This document shows, in pieces, positions 35,662 through 43,913 of a stretch of DNA of 64,000 nucleotides. This stretch comes from Paenibacillus psychroresistens. Its GTDB lineage: Bacteria; Bacillota; Bacilli; Paenibacillales; NBRC-103111. Below the pieces are notes generated by a model, which saw only the letters and a list, made by a program, of their open reading frames with translations, did not search any database and was not told the DNA's origin. The first letter of the stretch is position 1; each line of letters starts with the position of its first letter. Location: positions 6,461,501 to 6,525,500 of the forward strand of contig NZ_CP034235.1 in NCBI RefSeq assembly GCF_009728935.1, given 5' to 3'. The position numbers and the translations under genes are program-made.

Positions 35662-37455
35662 TTAGACTCCACCTCTCGTATTGTTCTCATTTAATAACAT
35701 AGCTACACTAATTGCACCTTTACCTGCATTTGCTCCAATCACAGGGGATACGTTGGTAATATATAAAGGCCTGGAGCCTGTAATGTTAATCATTTCAAGT
35801 TCACATTGCTTCATGCTCTCAGGATTGCCGGCATGCAGAAGCGCATATTGAGCTATGCCATGCTTAAGATGAATCCTTTTGAGCAGCTGAAACATTTTAC
35901 CTTGACTGGATTTGGAGAAAAAAGTTTTGCCATATAGCAACGACTTTCCTTCGTGATCGATAGATACAATTGGCTTCATGCTCAACCACCTTGCAATCTT
36001 GCCTTGCAAGGGACTTACACGTCCTCCTCGAAGCATATATTTCAAGGTTGGCACACTAACAAGAATTTCCGATTTCGGGATCCAGCCTTTAATAGCATGC
36101 TTAATCTCAGAAAAAGAGCTTCCTGTTTCGAGAGCTTCAGCTATGCGACAAGCCAATAAACCATAAGCGCCGGACAATGTGCGTGAATTTACTACATGAA
36201 TTCTTGCAGAGTCAATTTGTTCAGCTGCCATACAGCATACATTATAAGTGCCGCTCAGTTCTTTGGAAAGATGAATAGAAACAACGGATTCATATTGCTG
36301 AAGAAGCTGTTGGTAAAGCTGCTCTACACTTAGTAGGTTTGGCTGCGAGCTCTTTGGCTGCTCTGTGCTTTCCTCAAGCATGGTATAGAATACGTCCGGC
36401 TGCAAAGTTACCTTATCTAGGAAAGTTGACTTGCCTACTTGGAGCTGCAGAGGCAGCATATGAATTTGGTAGGCATCCATCCATTCCTGCGGTAAATCAC
36501 AAGCAGAATCTACAACCAAAGCAATCGAAGATTTACGTTGATAAATGCCTTGATATTGCCTATGCATATCCTCCACTTTCTGGTAAACCAATTTCCCCAT
36601 GTCCGAGAATATCCTTGCAGCCCGTGCTGGATCATTAGTATGTAGATGAACCTTTGCCAGTCCATTGTCACTCACGATAACTAAAGAATCGCCTAAATCG
36701 CTTAATTGTCCTTTCAAAGCCTCTGGGTCTGTTGCTGTTTCAAAAAGAAATTCAGAACAATACCGAAATGGAATTTCTTCATGCTCCGCGAAAACATGCG
36801 GCTTTTCTTCCAGAGTTAAGTTAGCAGATGAGCTTCCATTAAATGGTTTAGGCTGCAATCTAACCTCGATCAACCCCTTTAAAAAATGCACAAAGCCTTT
36901 AGCTCCTGCATCCACAACATTATGAACACGCAGTACTTCAAGCTGGTTTTTGGTATGCTCCAGCGCCGTGTTGACTTCAGCAAGAGATTGCTTTAGTACT
37001 TGCTGAATGCTTTCGGTACCCCTGCTTGCTTCTTTCATTACCCGTACCCAGGTTTTCATTACCGTCAAGACTGTCCCTTCCTGGGGTGCAGCAACCGATT
37101 TTATCGCACTTTGTACAGAAAGCTCGCACATCTCAAGAAACTGCTTATATTTCACTTCGGGATAGAGCAGCAGGAAATTGCACATCGTAATAATAAACTG
37201 CGAGAAAATCATTCCAGAGTTCCCGCGTGATCCGCGCATGCAAGCTAGCTTTATTCGTTCTAAAGTATCCTTGGACGAGTCGCCCCACATGCAATCCCTT
37301 GTGATCATGCCCATTAGATGAGCTAGATTGTTGCCTGTATCACCATCTGCTACAGGGAAGACGTTGATGGCATTTAATTCATTTTGATGATAAATAATTT
37401 CCTGTGCCCCAGATATGATCATATCGTAAAAAGTCCGATGATTCAGTACTTCCAT
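35662..37455 (-). CDS. DAK2 (DhaL-like) - DegV fusion protein
   Basis: A 597-residue fusion. The N-terminal DAK phosphatase-like domain has the Mg/nucleotide motif VFPVADGDTGNNLAHLM (about residues 30-46), ACMRGSRGNSGMIFSQ, and DAGAKG near 197. The C-terminal DegV fatty-acid-binding domain begins VVDSACDLP (about 316) and contains SKELSGTYN. Related proteins are the fatty acid kinase FakA (DAK part) and FakB (DegV part), so this fused protein may activate fatty acids with phosphate; fused forms are less well understood. It stands between a YtxJ-type gene and the DUF1295 membrane gene, strengthening a lipid-related reading of the operon. Confidence 0.87.
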   Translation of the reverse strand: MEVLNHRTFYDMIISGAQEIIYHQNELNAINVFPVADGDTGNNLAHLMGMITRDCMWGDSSKDTLERIKLACMRGSRGNSGMIFSQFIITMCNFLLLYPEVKYKQFLEMCELSVQSAIKSVAAPQEGTVLTVMKTWVRVMKEASRGTESIQQVLKQSLAEVNTALEHTKNQLEVLRVHNVVDAGAKGFVHFLKGLIEVRLQPKPFNGSSSANLTLEEKPHVFAEHEEIPFRYCSEFLFETATDPEALKGQLSDLGDSLVIVSDNGLAKVHLHTNDPARAARIFSDMGKLVYQKVEDMHRQYQGIYQRKSSIALVVDSACDLPQEWMDAYQIHMLPLQLQVGKSTFLDKVTLQPDVFYTMLEESTEQPKSSQPNLLSVEQLYQQLLQQYESVVSIHLSKELSGTYNVCCMAAEQIDSARIHVVNSRTLSGAYGLLACRIAEALETGSSFSEIKHAIKGWIPKSEILVSVPTLKYMLRGGRVSPLQGKIARWLSMKPIVSIDHEGKSLLYGKTFFSKSSQGKMFQLLKRIHLKHGIAQYALLHAGNPESMKQCELEMINITGSRPLYITNVSPVIGANAGKGAISVAMLLNENNTRGGV

Positions 37456-37481
37456 GTTTGCTTGTCTCTCCTTCTGTTTGG

Positions 37482-37847
37482 TTAAAAGGAATTATGGTGG
37501 ATTAGTTGATTGACCTGCTGAACTATACGCTCATAGGTTACTTGCCAATGTGTGGCATGCCAAAATACCTTTCTTTGTTTAATTAATATGATTTGGGGTG
37601 ATTGATGCTCCAAGACTAGATCGGTTTCAATTTGATTTGAGATTCCACGAGATTCTATAACTCGAACAAGCGCAAAATCCACTAAAGGCTTCGGCCTTTG
37701 TGTATATACCACAAATTCTCCAAAAGCATGACTGCTAATAGGACATGCCGTACTGTGCTTCAATAAAAGCAAGGGTCTATCTTGATTATTCTGCAAAGCT
37801 TGCTCCCAATCTTCTGATCTTGTAAAGGTCATATATTTAATCTTCAT
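37482..37847 (-). CDS. ytxJ: YtxJ/BrxC-type bacilliredoxin-like protein
   Basis: A 121-residue thioredoxin-fold protein starting at ATG 37847 with GAGGAG 7 nt upstream; an in-frame extension to 37877 would begin at about the transcription start. The single active-site Cys is in HSTACPIS near residue 34, the YtxJ family motif. Such proteins act as monothiol bacilliredoxins that remove bacillithiol from oxidised proteins (family knowledge). It is first in the operon that ends with the CarH-like regulator. Confidence 0.83.
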   Translation of the reverse strand: MKIKYMTFTRSEDWEQALQNNQDRPLLLLKHSTACPISSHAFGEFVVYTQRPKPLVDFALVRVIESRGISNQIETDLVLEHQSPQIILIKQRKVFWHATHWQVTYERIVQQVNQLIHHNSF

Positions 37848-37882
37848 TATCTGCTCCTCGTATGAAACTTTAGCCATGCTTA

Positions 37883-37911
37883 ATTATAGATATTTTGTGT
37901 AGATATTTCAA
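37883..37911 (-). promoter_or_regulatory. Sigma-A promoter with direct repeats in its spacer (CarH-like operon)
   Basis: On the minus strand TTGAAA (37906-37911) and TATAAT (37883-37888) are separated by exactly 17 bp. The promoter carries two tandem copies of TRTAGATATTT (plus-strand 37885-37895 and 37898-37908), 13 bp apart, which fill the spacer and run into both hexamers. A third related copy, TATAGATTTTG, is at 37950-37960, toward the divergent ABC1-kinase gene. A protein bound to these repeats would exclude RNA polymerase, as CarH does at its own promoter; the operon's CarH-like protein is the natural candidate. Confidence 0.7.
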
Positions 37912-38038
37912 CAAATTCTTGACATTTCCGCAATTTCATCAATTTATTGTATAGATTTTGTTCAAGTATATTCTGTAAAATGCTACGCTTAAAAGGTAAC
38001 AACAAATTGAAACGCAGTTCTTACTCGGCGTTCAGCAG

Positions 38039-39721
38039 GTGATAACATTGAAAACAAACCGTTTATACCGCATTTGGGTTATTACCACCATGTCTATCCG
38101 TTTTTTCTTGGAGATTTGGTGGTTTCAGCAACGAAAAGCAAAATTGCCGCCCCGCGAGTTAACTCTGCAATGGGAGCTCTTGCTCAAGCAGCAAGCTAAG
38201 CGCTTCAAAGCAAGAGCGTTAAGCTTGGAGGGCATACTCATTAAGGTAGGGCAATTCCTCAGCACGCGAGCCGATCTGCTACCTGCTATTTTTACTGATG
38301 AGCTTTCTGGTCTAATTGATCAGGTAACACCTGTACCCAGAGAAGCTGCTTTAAAGGTCCTTGAGTCGCAGTGGCAAGCTCCCTATACCGAGCATTTGCT
38401 GGAAATTGGCACAGCTGCAGTCGCCTCTGCATCCATTGCTGTTGTTTATAAAGCTAAGCTGCTGGATGGAACAGCTGTAGCAATCAAAATTCAGCGTCCA
38501 CGGATTGATCGTATTTTCCAAGCTGATTTTCGTGCCATTCGAATTGTTATGAAGCTTACAAAACGTTTTACTTCTTGGGGTAAATCATTGGATCTGGACA
38601 GACTTTACAGCGAATTAGTAGAGATAGTTTCGAAGGAGTTGGATTTCATCCAAGAAATGCAGCACGCAGAGTCCTTTGAGCGTAATATTGACCCTGCTTT
38701 ACGGGTGAGAGTGCCTAAATATTATACGGCTTTAATAACCAGGCGGATCATAGTCATGGAATGGATCGAGGGCTTTCTGATTACTGATCTTCAAGCGCTT
38801 CATAAGCACGGCCTAAAGCCCAAGGAAATTGTGCAGCGGTTTGCCGCGAGCTTCCTGCAGCAGCTAATCGTCGATGGCTTCTTCCATGCAGATCCTCATC
38901 CAGGGAATATACGCTTAGAAGCAGATGGCACGCTTGTCTTTATCGATTTTGGGATGATGGGCAGTATCAGTCGAGCTCAACGCACTTCTTTTATAAGCTT
39001 GATTTCAGCGTTGCTGCTGCAGAATTATCCGTTAATGGTGACAGCTTTGGCTGAGCTGCGTTTTGTGAATAAAGTTGCCGATCAAGCTCAAATTGCCGAC
39101 GCAATGGAAGCTGCAACAAACCTATATTTAAGCAGAGGTTTTCAAAGCTTTGACGAGCAGGCCATTCAGACATTAATGACGCAGCTGCGTTCCTTCGTTA
39201 ACGGCAATGCGATTCAAATGCCTGCAGAGTTTGCCTTCCTGGGAAGAGCAGCAGGCATTGTGTCTGGCGTGATTGCAACCCTTGCTCCTGATGTCGATTA
39301 CCTCGCCTTAGGCAAAGAAATTGCAAAACCGATGCTAGATAAAACCTTTGGGAATGAAAGGAAGGACGTCCGCTATTCAATTCCGCCTATTTTATTGCTA
39401 ACAGGAAAAGCTATACTCAGGCTCCCCCTCCAATTGGAGCAGCTGCTGCAAATTCAGATTAGACAAGGTGAGCTTTCACTTAAGCAAAGCCGAGCTAATG
39501 GCTGGACAAAATACTACCAGAAAAAACAGAAATTTACAGCCTTGCTTTTCGTCAGTTTATGGCTGGCAGCAATTGGACTTTATGCGTTTCAATCCCACGA
39601 AGCCGGCTATGCTGCAGCTGTGAGCTCCTTGCCGTTTCTGGTTTATTATAGATCGCTAGACAAAAAATTTGAGCGCATGATGGCAAGTCCACTAACAGAA
39701 CAGGCAGGTGACTTAGCATGA
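38039..39721 (+). CDS. ABC1/AarF/UbiB-family atypical kinase
   Basis: A 560-residue protein of the UbiB/ABC1 atypical kinase family. Key motifs are KVGQFLSTRADLLP (the family KxGQ motif, about residues 68-81), an Ala-rich nucleotide loop AAVASASIAVVY, VAIKIQRP (ATP-binding Lys), HADPHPGNI (catalytic) and FIDFGMMG (metal). Two C-terminal hydrophobic segments (about 500-540) anchor it in the membrane. These proteins support isoprenoid lipid or quinone metabolism. The frame opens with GTG at 38039, but AGGTGA lies just before a TTG at 38048, which may be the true start. It is divergent from the CarH-like operon and may share its control. Confidence 0.9.
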   Translation: MITLKTNRLYRIWVITTMSIRFFLEIWWFQQRKAKLPPRELTLQWELLLKQQAKRFKARALSLEGILIKVGQFLSTRADLLPAIFTDELSGLIDQVTPVPREAALKVLESQWQAPYTEHLLEIGTAAVASASIAVVYKAKLLDGTAVAIKIQRPRIDRIFQADFRAIRIVMKLTKRFTSWGKSLDLDRLYSELVEIVSKELDFIQEMQHAESFERNIDPALRVRVPKYYTALITRRIIVMEWIEGFLITDLQALHKHGLKPKEIVQRFAASFLQQLIVDGFFHADPHPGNIRLEADGTLVFIDFGMMGSISRAQRTSFISLISALLLQNYPLMVTALAELRFVNKVADQAQIADAMEAATNLYLSRGFQSFDEQAIQTLMTQLRSFVNGNAIQMPAEFAFLGRAAGIVSGVIATLAPDVDYLALGKEIAKPMLDKTFGNERKDVRYSIPPILLLTGKAILRLPLQLEQLLQIQIRQGELSLKQSRANGWTKYYQKKQKFTALLFVSLWLAAIGLYAFQSHEAGYAAAVSSLPFLVYYRSLDKKFERMMASPLTEQAGDLA

Positions 39722-39981
39722 ATGAAGAAAACAAAGAGCATATTCCCCATGAAGACGATACACAAAAGCAGTACACTGAGAAATTTGATCATTTAGAATT
39801 GAAGATAGAAGGCTTGAAGGATGGATATCGTTTCACAGTGAGAACAGATGAGGAAACCGTCAAGCAGCAGCGTCGAGTCGGAGGTTCTTTCATTAACTTT
39901 GCCAAGCAAGCCGATAAAGCAGGCTGGCGTTTGCCGTGGTTTGTGCGAATTTTACTTTCTTTCTGGTCTAAATATAAGTAA
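39718..39981 (+). CDS. Small protein of unknown function coupled to the ABC1 kinase
   Basis: An 87-residue protein whose ATG overlaps the ABC1-kinase stop by 4 nt (ATGA). The first 25 residues are acidic and His/Glu-rich, the middle part is likely a beta hairpin (LELKIEGLKDGYRFTVRTDEE), and the end is a basic, tryptophan-rich amphipathic helix (WRLPWFVRILLSFWSKYK) that could lie on the membrane. No family is recognised. Coupling suggests a partner of the kinase. Confidence 0.7.
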   Translation: MNEENKEHIPHEDDTQKQYTEKFDHLELKIEGLKDGYRFTVRTDEETVKQQRRVGGSFINFAKQADKAGWRLPWFVRILLSFWSKYK

Positions 39982-39989
39982 GCAGAAAA

Positions 39990-40028
39990 TTGGCGTTATT
40001 AGCGAAACAGATTCGTTAATAACGCCAT
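39990..40028. repeat. Dispersed palindromic repeat, copy B
   Basis: TGGCGTTATT (39991-40000) pairs with AATAACGCCA (40018-40027), and pairing continues inward through AGCGAA/TTCGTT with one wobble, giving about a 16-bp stem. It starts 9 bp after the stop at 39981 and may also work as a transcript end. It is related to the element at 16384-16424. Confidence 0.65.
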
Positions 40029-40143
40029 ACTTTTGCTTGAACTATAAAAGCAATCTATCCAATCCAATTGCACTTGATTAATCGTTCTTTCTTCTTTCTT
40101 GCTCCCCAGTAATTGTTGAGACCAATCTTTGGCACGTATGATT

Positions 40144-40575
40144 TCATAGGGTCGCTGCTCGCTGTTTCTCTGCTCTTTCTATGCTCTCTATCAACCAGGG
40201 GGTTACTTTCGGATGGTCTATTATTTCATCACTTGTCATCCAATATACAGCCTCAACTTCATCCTGGCTTTTGGGATAAGCTGTACCTTGATCATATTCG
40301 CAAAGAAAAACAACATTAATAACATGCCTGCCATCATCTAAAACGAAAGATGAGCTATATAGGAACTGGGGGTTCAGTTCAATCTCGATCCCAACCTCCT
40401 CATAAATCTCCCTTCTAATTGTTCTTTCCATAATATCCAGCGAATTTCCTTCCTCATCCACTTTACCACCAACGAGTGAAAGGGTTCCTCCTGCGTGTTC
40501 TTCCTTTAAACTGCGTTCAATAACCAACCATTTTCCCGCTTTATAAATGGCTCCCTCCATATTTACAATGAACAT
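40144..40575 (-). CDS. Nudix hydrolase
   Basis: A 143-residue Nudix protein. The Nudix box runs from GGKVDEEGNS to RREIYEEVGI (about residues 36-59), with the Glu residues that bind the metal in REIYEEVG. It hydrolyses a nucleoside diphosphate linked to some group; the substrate is unknown. It is 2 bp downstream of the methyltransferase gene, so they are cotranscribed. Confidence 0.9.
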   Translation of the reverse strand: MFIVNMEGAIYKAGKWLVIERSLKEEHAGGTLSLVGGKVDEEGNSLDIMERTIRREIYEEVGIEIELNPQFLYSSSFVLDDGRHVINVVFLCEYDQGTAYPKSQDEVEAVYWMTSDEIIDHPKVTPWLIESIERAEKQRAATL

Positions 40576-40577
40576 TC

Positions 40578-41390
40578 CTAAACCTCCTGTTTAATAACTG
40601 GAATTAGTGGTGAATTTGCAACAATCTTATCGGCTATAACTGTATAGAATTCTGGGAATTGGCTATGAATCTTATTAGGTTCTTCTTCAAGAATCCTTAA
40701 GTACATTCCCTCACTTGCCAAAGCGGATAGTATCTCCCCAAGCGTCCATTTTCTTAGCATTACTGGGGGTAAATCGTTTCGTTCCTCCTCTGGCAAAATC
40801 CCGTGAAAAGATATAGTACCTTCGAGAAGTTTCGACTGAAAATAGTCAGCATCTGATTTTAAAGCTGCTTTATCGCCAGTGATATCGATTAATTTAGTTG
40901 CAACAGGATGGAAATCGGTCAAAATAAACCGTCCATTCGTTTTCAACATCCGCGCGACAATCGCGAAAAGCTGCCGTAAATCCGAGAAATAATGCAATAT
41001 TCCAAATTCCATAAGCACTAAATCAAAGCCCCTTAAATCCTCTTCATTGGGAATGTTCAAAACATCTGCATTTATGTATTCCACTTTAACACCTGCTGCC
41101 TCTGAAACCTCTAGAGCGTAACGTTTGTTATCTTCAGATATATCAACGATAGTTACGTCTGCGCCAAGAATAGCTAGAGATATTGCCTTTCTGCCGGTTG
41201 AACCTAGAAGATTAATGATTCGTTGCCCCTTGGGCTCACCTATATATTTCAACCAACGACGTAATGGGTATTGTGGATTTCCCACTAATTTGTCTGCTTC
41301 TTCAGCCGGAGCTCCATATTCAATCAACCATGCATCATATGCTTTAGTATTCCAGGCTAATCTGTTCATTTCGGTTTGCTTGTCTTGCAT
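40578..41390 (-). CDS. SAM-dependent methyltransferase
   Basis: Class I methyltransferase, 270 residues from the ATG at 41390, which has GGAGG 7 nt upstream. The SAM-binding motif is INLLGSTGRKAISLAILGA (about 58-76), a G-x-G variant with Ser-Thr, followed by VTIVDISEDN and the acidic FDLVLMEFGILHYFSD. Its N-terminal WNTKAYDAW and the PQYPLRRWLKYIG segment are typical of small-molecule methyltransferases in Firmicutes. The substrate is unknown. It lies between an ArsR gene and a Nudix gene. Confidence 0.87.
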   Translation of the reverse strand: MQDKQTEMNRLAWNTKAYDAWLIEYGAPAEEADKLVGNPQYPLRRWLKYIGEPKGQRIINLLGSTGRKAISLAILGADVTIVDISEDNKRYALEVSEAAGVKVEYINADVLNIPNEEDLRGFDLVLMEFGILHYFSDLRQLFAIVARMLKTNGRFILTDFHPVATKLIDITGDKAALKSDADYFQSKLLEGTISFHGILPEEERNDLPPVMLRKWTLGEILSALASEGMYLRILEEEPNKIHSQFPEFYTVIADKIVANSPLIPVIKQEV

Positions 41391-41425
41391 TAAAATACCT
41401 CCATTAATCGTCAGTTTTATAAAAA

Positions 41426-41740
41426 TCACTCCTTATTTTCAAGCATTTCCTTAAGCCTAAGCAAGCGTTGTTCCGACTTTTCACCAATGTTATGAACCCA
41501 TTGTTCCAGCTCCCCTAAAGGCTTAGGAGTTATATTGTAGCGTTTTTCACGTCCTTGTTGCTGGACGGTTACCAATCCTGAATTCTGGAGTACATTCAGA
41601 TGCTTGAGAATACCCTGGCGTGTGATGGGGTATATTTCCGCAAGCTGAGTCGCTGTTCGGGGGCTGTTCTCAGCAAGTGTTTCCATCAGCTTCCTGCGCA
41701 AGGGATCACCCAATGCATTAAAAATCAGCTCAGCACTCAA
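41426..41740 (-). CDS. ArsR-family winged-helix regulator
   Basis: A 104-residue HTH regulator (FNALGDPLRRKLMETLAE; TATQLAEIYPITRQGILKHLNVL). No metal-binding cysteines are visible, as in the ArsR subgroup paired with AHSA1 proteins. Its start overlaps the AHSA1-type gene by 4 nt. Confidence 0.9.
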   Translation of the reverse strand: MSAELIFNALGDPLRRKLMETLAENSPRTATQLAEIYPITRQGILKHLNVLQNSGLVTVQQQGREKRYNITPKPLGELEQWVHNIGEKSEQRLLRLKEMLENKE

Positions 41741-42180
41741 TGGGGTAAGCTCTTTCCTTCTAAATGTGCCTGCAGGTTTTCCAGCGACATCGCATATCCC
41801 GCTTCCGTCGGTTTTGCTTGTTCACGGGTCTCATATCCCGTTTCAGTTATAGTCACTCGAGTACCGTCATTCTCTTTTACTAGTATAAAGGTGGTTATCA
41901 TGACCACATCTGTTGAATCTAGCTCCCAGCGAAGAGCAAACCGATTTGGTGCATCTACTATCTCTATCGTTGCCTGCATAGTCACAACCTCCGTGCCGAC
42001 ATGGTAGGAGTTGGGGGAATGATGAAAATAAGCTGTCTCTCCTACTTGTAAAAGAGGAATTTCCCAAGGCGAACCTGGGGAATACCATTTTGAAAGCTGC
42101 TCTGCTTCCGTCACTGCCTTCCACACACGCTCCTGAGATGCTTGAATGAATATACTTCGTACAACTGTTATCTGTTCCAG
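41737..42180 (-). CDS. AHSA1/SRPBCC-type protein with probable CTG start
   Basis: START/Bet v1-like small-ligand protein. The first usual start (GTG 42126) would begin at VWKAVTEAEQLSKWY and cut off the first beta strand of the fold. Upstream in frame are 18 codons that read LEQITVVRSIFIQASQER, exactly the usual AHSA1 beginning, opened by CTG at 42178-42180. A ribosome binding site AGGAGG lies 8 nt before that CTG, and an in-frame TAG overlaps the site, so initiation must lie here. The full protein would have 147 residues. It is paired with an ArsR gene, the common AHSA1 arrangement. The ligand is unknown. Confidence 0.8.
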   Translation of the reverse strand: MEQITVVRSIFIQASQERVWKAVTEAEQLSKWYSPGSPWEIPLLQVGETAYFHHSPNSYHVGTEVVTMQATIEIVDAPNRFALRWELDSTDVVMITTFILVKENDGTRVTITETGYETREQAKPTEAGYAMSLENLQAHLEGKSLPH

Positions 42181-42451
42181 AATAAAAACCTCCTATGTGA
42201 AACTAATTAGTTGCACATAGGATAACACAAGCTCTTTATTATTGTAAAATAATACAGTCATACCTATATTACTTCAAACTTTTGTTTTACTAGCTCCCCT
42301 TAATATTTTCTCCATTGATTACTGTTGCTCTTACAATTATCGGCTGTCACTTGTGGTATTGTCAGCATACCATTATCATTTAATATATTGAATAGATCAG
42401 CCGTTGCAAAGTGCTCTTTATTCGCATGGACATTTTTCCTGGAGGGGTAAT

Positions 42452-42940
42452 ATGGAAGAGAAGTGGCACAAACATCTAGGTGTGTATGGAATTTGTATTC
42501 AGGAAGGCAAAATTTTATTGATTAATAAGGTCGGGGGGCCGTACACAAATAGATATGATCTTCCCGGAGGAAGAGTTGAGCCGAATGAACCCTTAGCCCA
42601 AGCGCTCCGAAGAGAGTTTAAAGAAGAAACGGGGATAAGCATTACGGTTATAGAGAATATAGGTGTTCTCGATTACCTCATTCCTTTCAAGCTAGAAAAG
42701 CAAGAAACCACCCATATTCATCATATTGCCATATACTATCAAGTTGAGCATTTAAGCGGAGAGCTTTCCTATTCTACTGATTTGGAAGACAATGATTCCG
42801 TTGGCGTTGGTTGGGTAGATTTTGAGTTATTGACCACTGAGAATTGCTCCCCTTTGGTCATGCAAGCTCTGGTTTGGTTGGGATCAAAGCAGGTTACTAA
42901 CGTTGAAATTGCTAGATTGGATGATTGGGTAATAATGTGA
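42452..42940 (+). CDS. Nudix hydrolase
   Basis: A 162-residue Nudix protein from ATG 42452 with GGAGGGG 5-6 nt before it; an in-frame upstream extension to 42404 has no site. The Nudix box is PGGRVEPNEP to RREFKEETGISI (about residues 37-59). It resembles MutT-like hydrolases; the substrate is unknown. It ends 2 bp before the convergent nitronate monooxygenase gene. The 270-bp spacer before it (42181-42451) shows no gene. Confidence 0.9.
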   Translation: MEEKWHKHLGVYGICIQEGKILLINKVGGPYTNRYDLPGGRVEPNEPLAQALRREFKEETGISITVIENIGVLDYLIPFKLEKQETTHIHHIAIYYQVEHLSGELSYSTDLEDNDSVGVGWVDFELLTTENCSPLVMQALVWLGSKQVTNVEIARLDDWVIM

Positions 42941-42942
42941 AT

Positions 42943-43896
42943 TCATGTAGCCAACTCATACTCTTTCATTAACGTATCCATAATGGCTTGTACAGACATA
43001 ATCTCTCTAATTTCATGGACTCTTGCACCAGCAAAAACCAGTCCGTTCTCTACATCTCCATCAATTGACTTCATTAAAGAATCTCTGGTGCAAAATCGAT
43101 AAGAGCAATGTTTAAGGCAGCTGTCGCATTTATCAATCTTGACTTTTTTATCTCCAAAGATCATATCGGTAAAGTGATTTTTAATGGCACGACCTTCGAG
43201 TCCTACCGTTGTTTTCACAAGCACGGTACCACCTTCCTTGCAATCCAAATACATTTGTTTAAAGGCCGGATGGGCATCGCACTCATGACTTGCCACAAAT
43301 CTGGATCCCATCTGTACACCTACTGCTCCCATTTGAATTGCTTTGGCTATATCCTCTCCATGAAGAATGCCGCCTGCTGCAATAACGGGTATATTTACTG
43401 CTTCGACAACCTCTGGGAGGATATCGAATAAAGGCCTATCCGTGCCCAGATGTCCACCAGCTTCAAAGCCTTCCACTACAACTGCTGATGCACCTAATCT
43501 TTGAGCTAATCTAGCTAATTTAGCAGAAGAGACGATCGAGATCACTGGCACCCCATATTCTCTTCCCCAAGCATACATATCTCGCGAAAATCCGGCACCT
43601 GAAATAATAAAATCAACTTTCTCCTGCATGGCTGCTTTAATGGTTTCCGCAAAATCCTTCATCGCAAATAAGACATTAACCCCTATATAACCTAACCCAT
43701 TGGTAAGCTCTCTTGCTTTACGAATATGTTCCTTTAACACTTCAATTGAAATCCCTGTACCTGAGATAGTACCTATTCCCCCAGCATTGGCAACAGCTGC
43801 TGCTAAACCGCTTAAAGAGACTTTAATCCCCATGCCTCCTTGCATGACTGGTATTCGGGGTGTCATATGTTCGATGATCATTTTTGGGAAGCTCAT
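42943..43896 (-). CDS. Nitronate monooxygenase / FabK-like flavoprotein
   Basis: A 317-residue FMN-dependent TIM-barrel protein. Motifs include PVMQGGMGIKVS (N-terminal FMN loop), VVVEGFEAGGHLG (about 147-159; catalytic-type His in AGGHLG), PVIAAGGI, and GVQMGSRFVAS (phosphate loop). A distinct cysteine-rich insert near the C-terminus (CDSCLKHCSYRFC) may bind metal and marks one subgroup of this family. It oxidises alkyl nitronates such as propionate 3-nitronate, or acts as an enoyl reductase. AAGGAG lies about 11 nt before ATG. It is followed upstream by a hemerythrin gene on the same strand. Confidence 0.88.
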   Translation of the reverse strand: MSFPKMIIEHMTPRIPVMQGGMGIKVSLSGLAAAVANAGGIGTISGTGISIEVLKEHIRKARELTNGLGYIGVNVLFAMKDFAETIKAAMQEKVDFIISGAGFSRDMYAWGREYGVPVISIVSSAKLARLAQRLGASAVVVEGFEAGGHLGTDRPLFDILPEVVEAVNIPVIAAGGILHGEDIAKAIQMGAVGVQMGSRFVASHECDAHPAFKQMYLDCKEGGTVLVKTTVGLEGRAIKNHFTDMIFGDKKVKIDKCDSCLKHCSYRFCTRDSLMKSIDGDVENGLVFAGARVHEIREIMSVQAIMDTLMKEYELAT

Positions 43897-43913
43897 CTAG
43901 CTTATTCTCCTTT

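Noticed and set aside
37919..37972. Promoter for the ABC1-kinase gene (TTGACA at 37919 or TATATT at 37967)
   Set aside because: TTGACA has only TTTATT at 18 bp, and TATATT has no good -35; neither pair is convincing enough to list as a feature.
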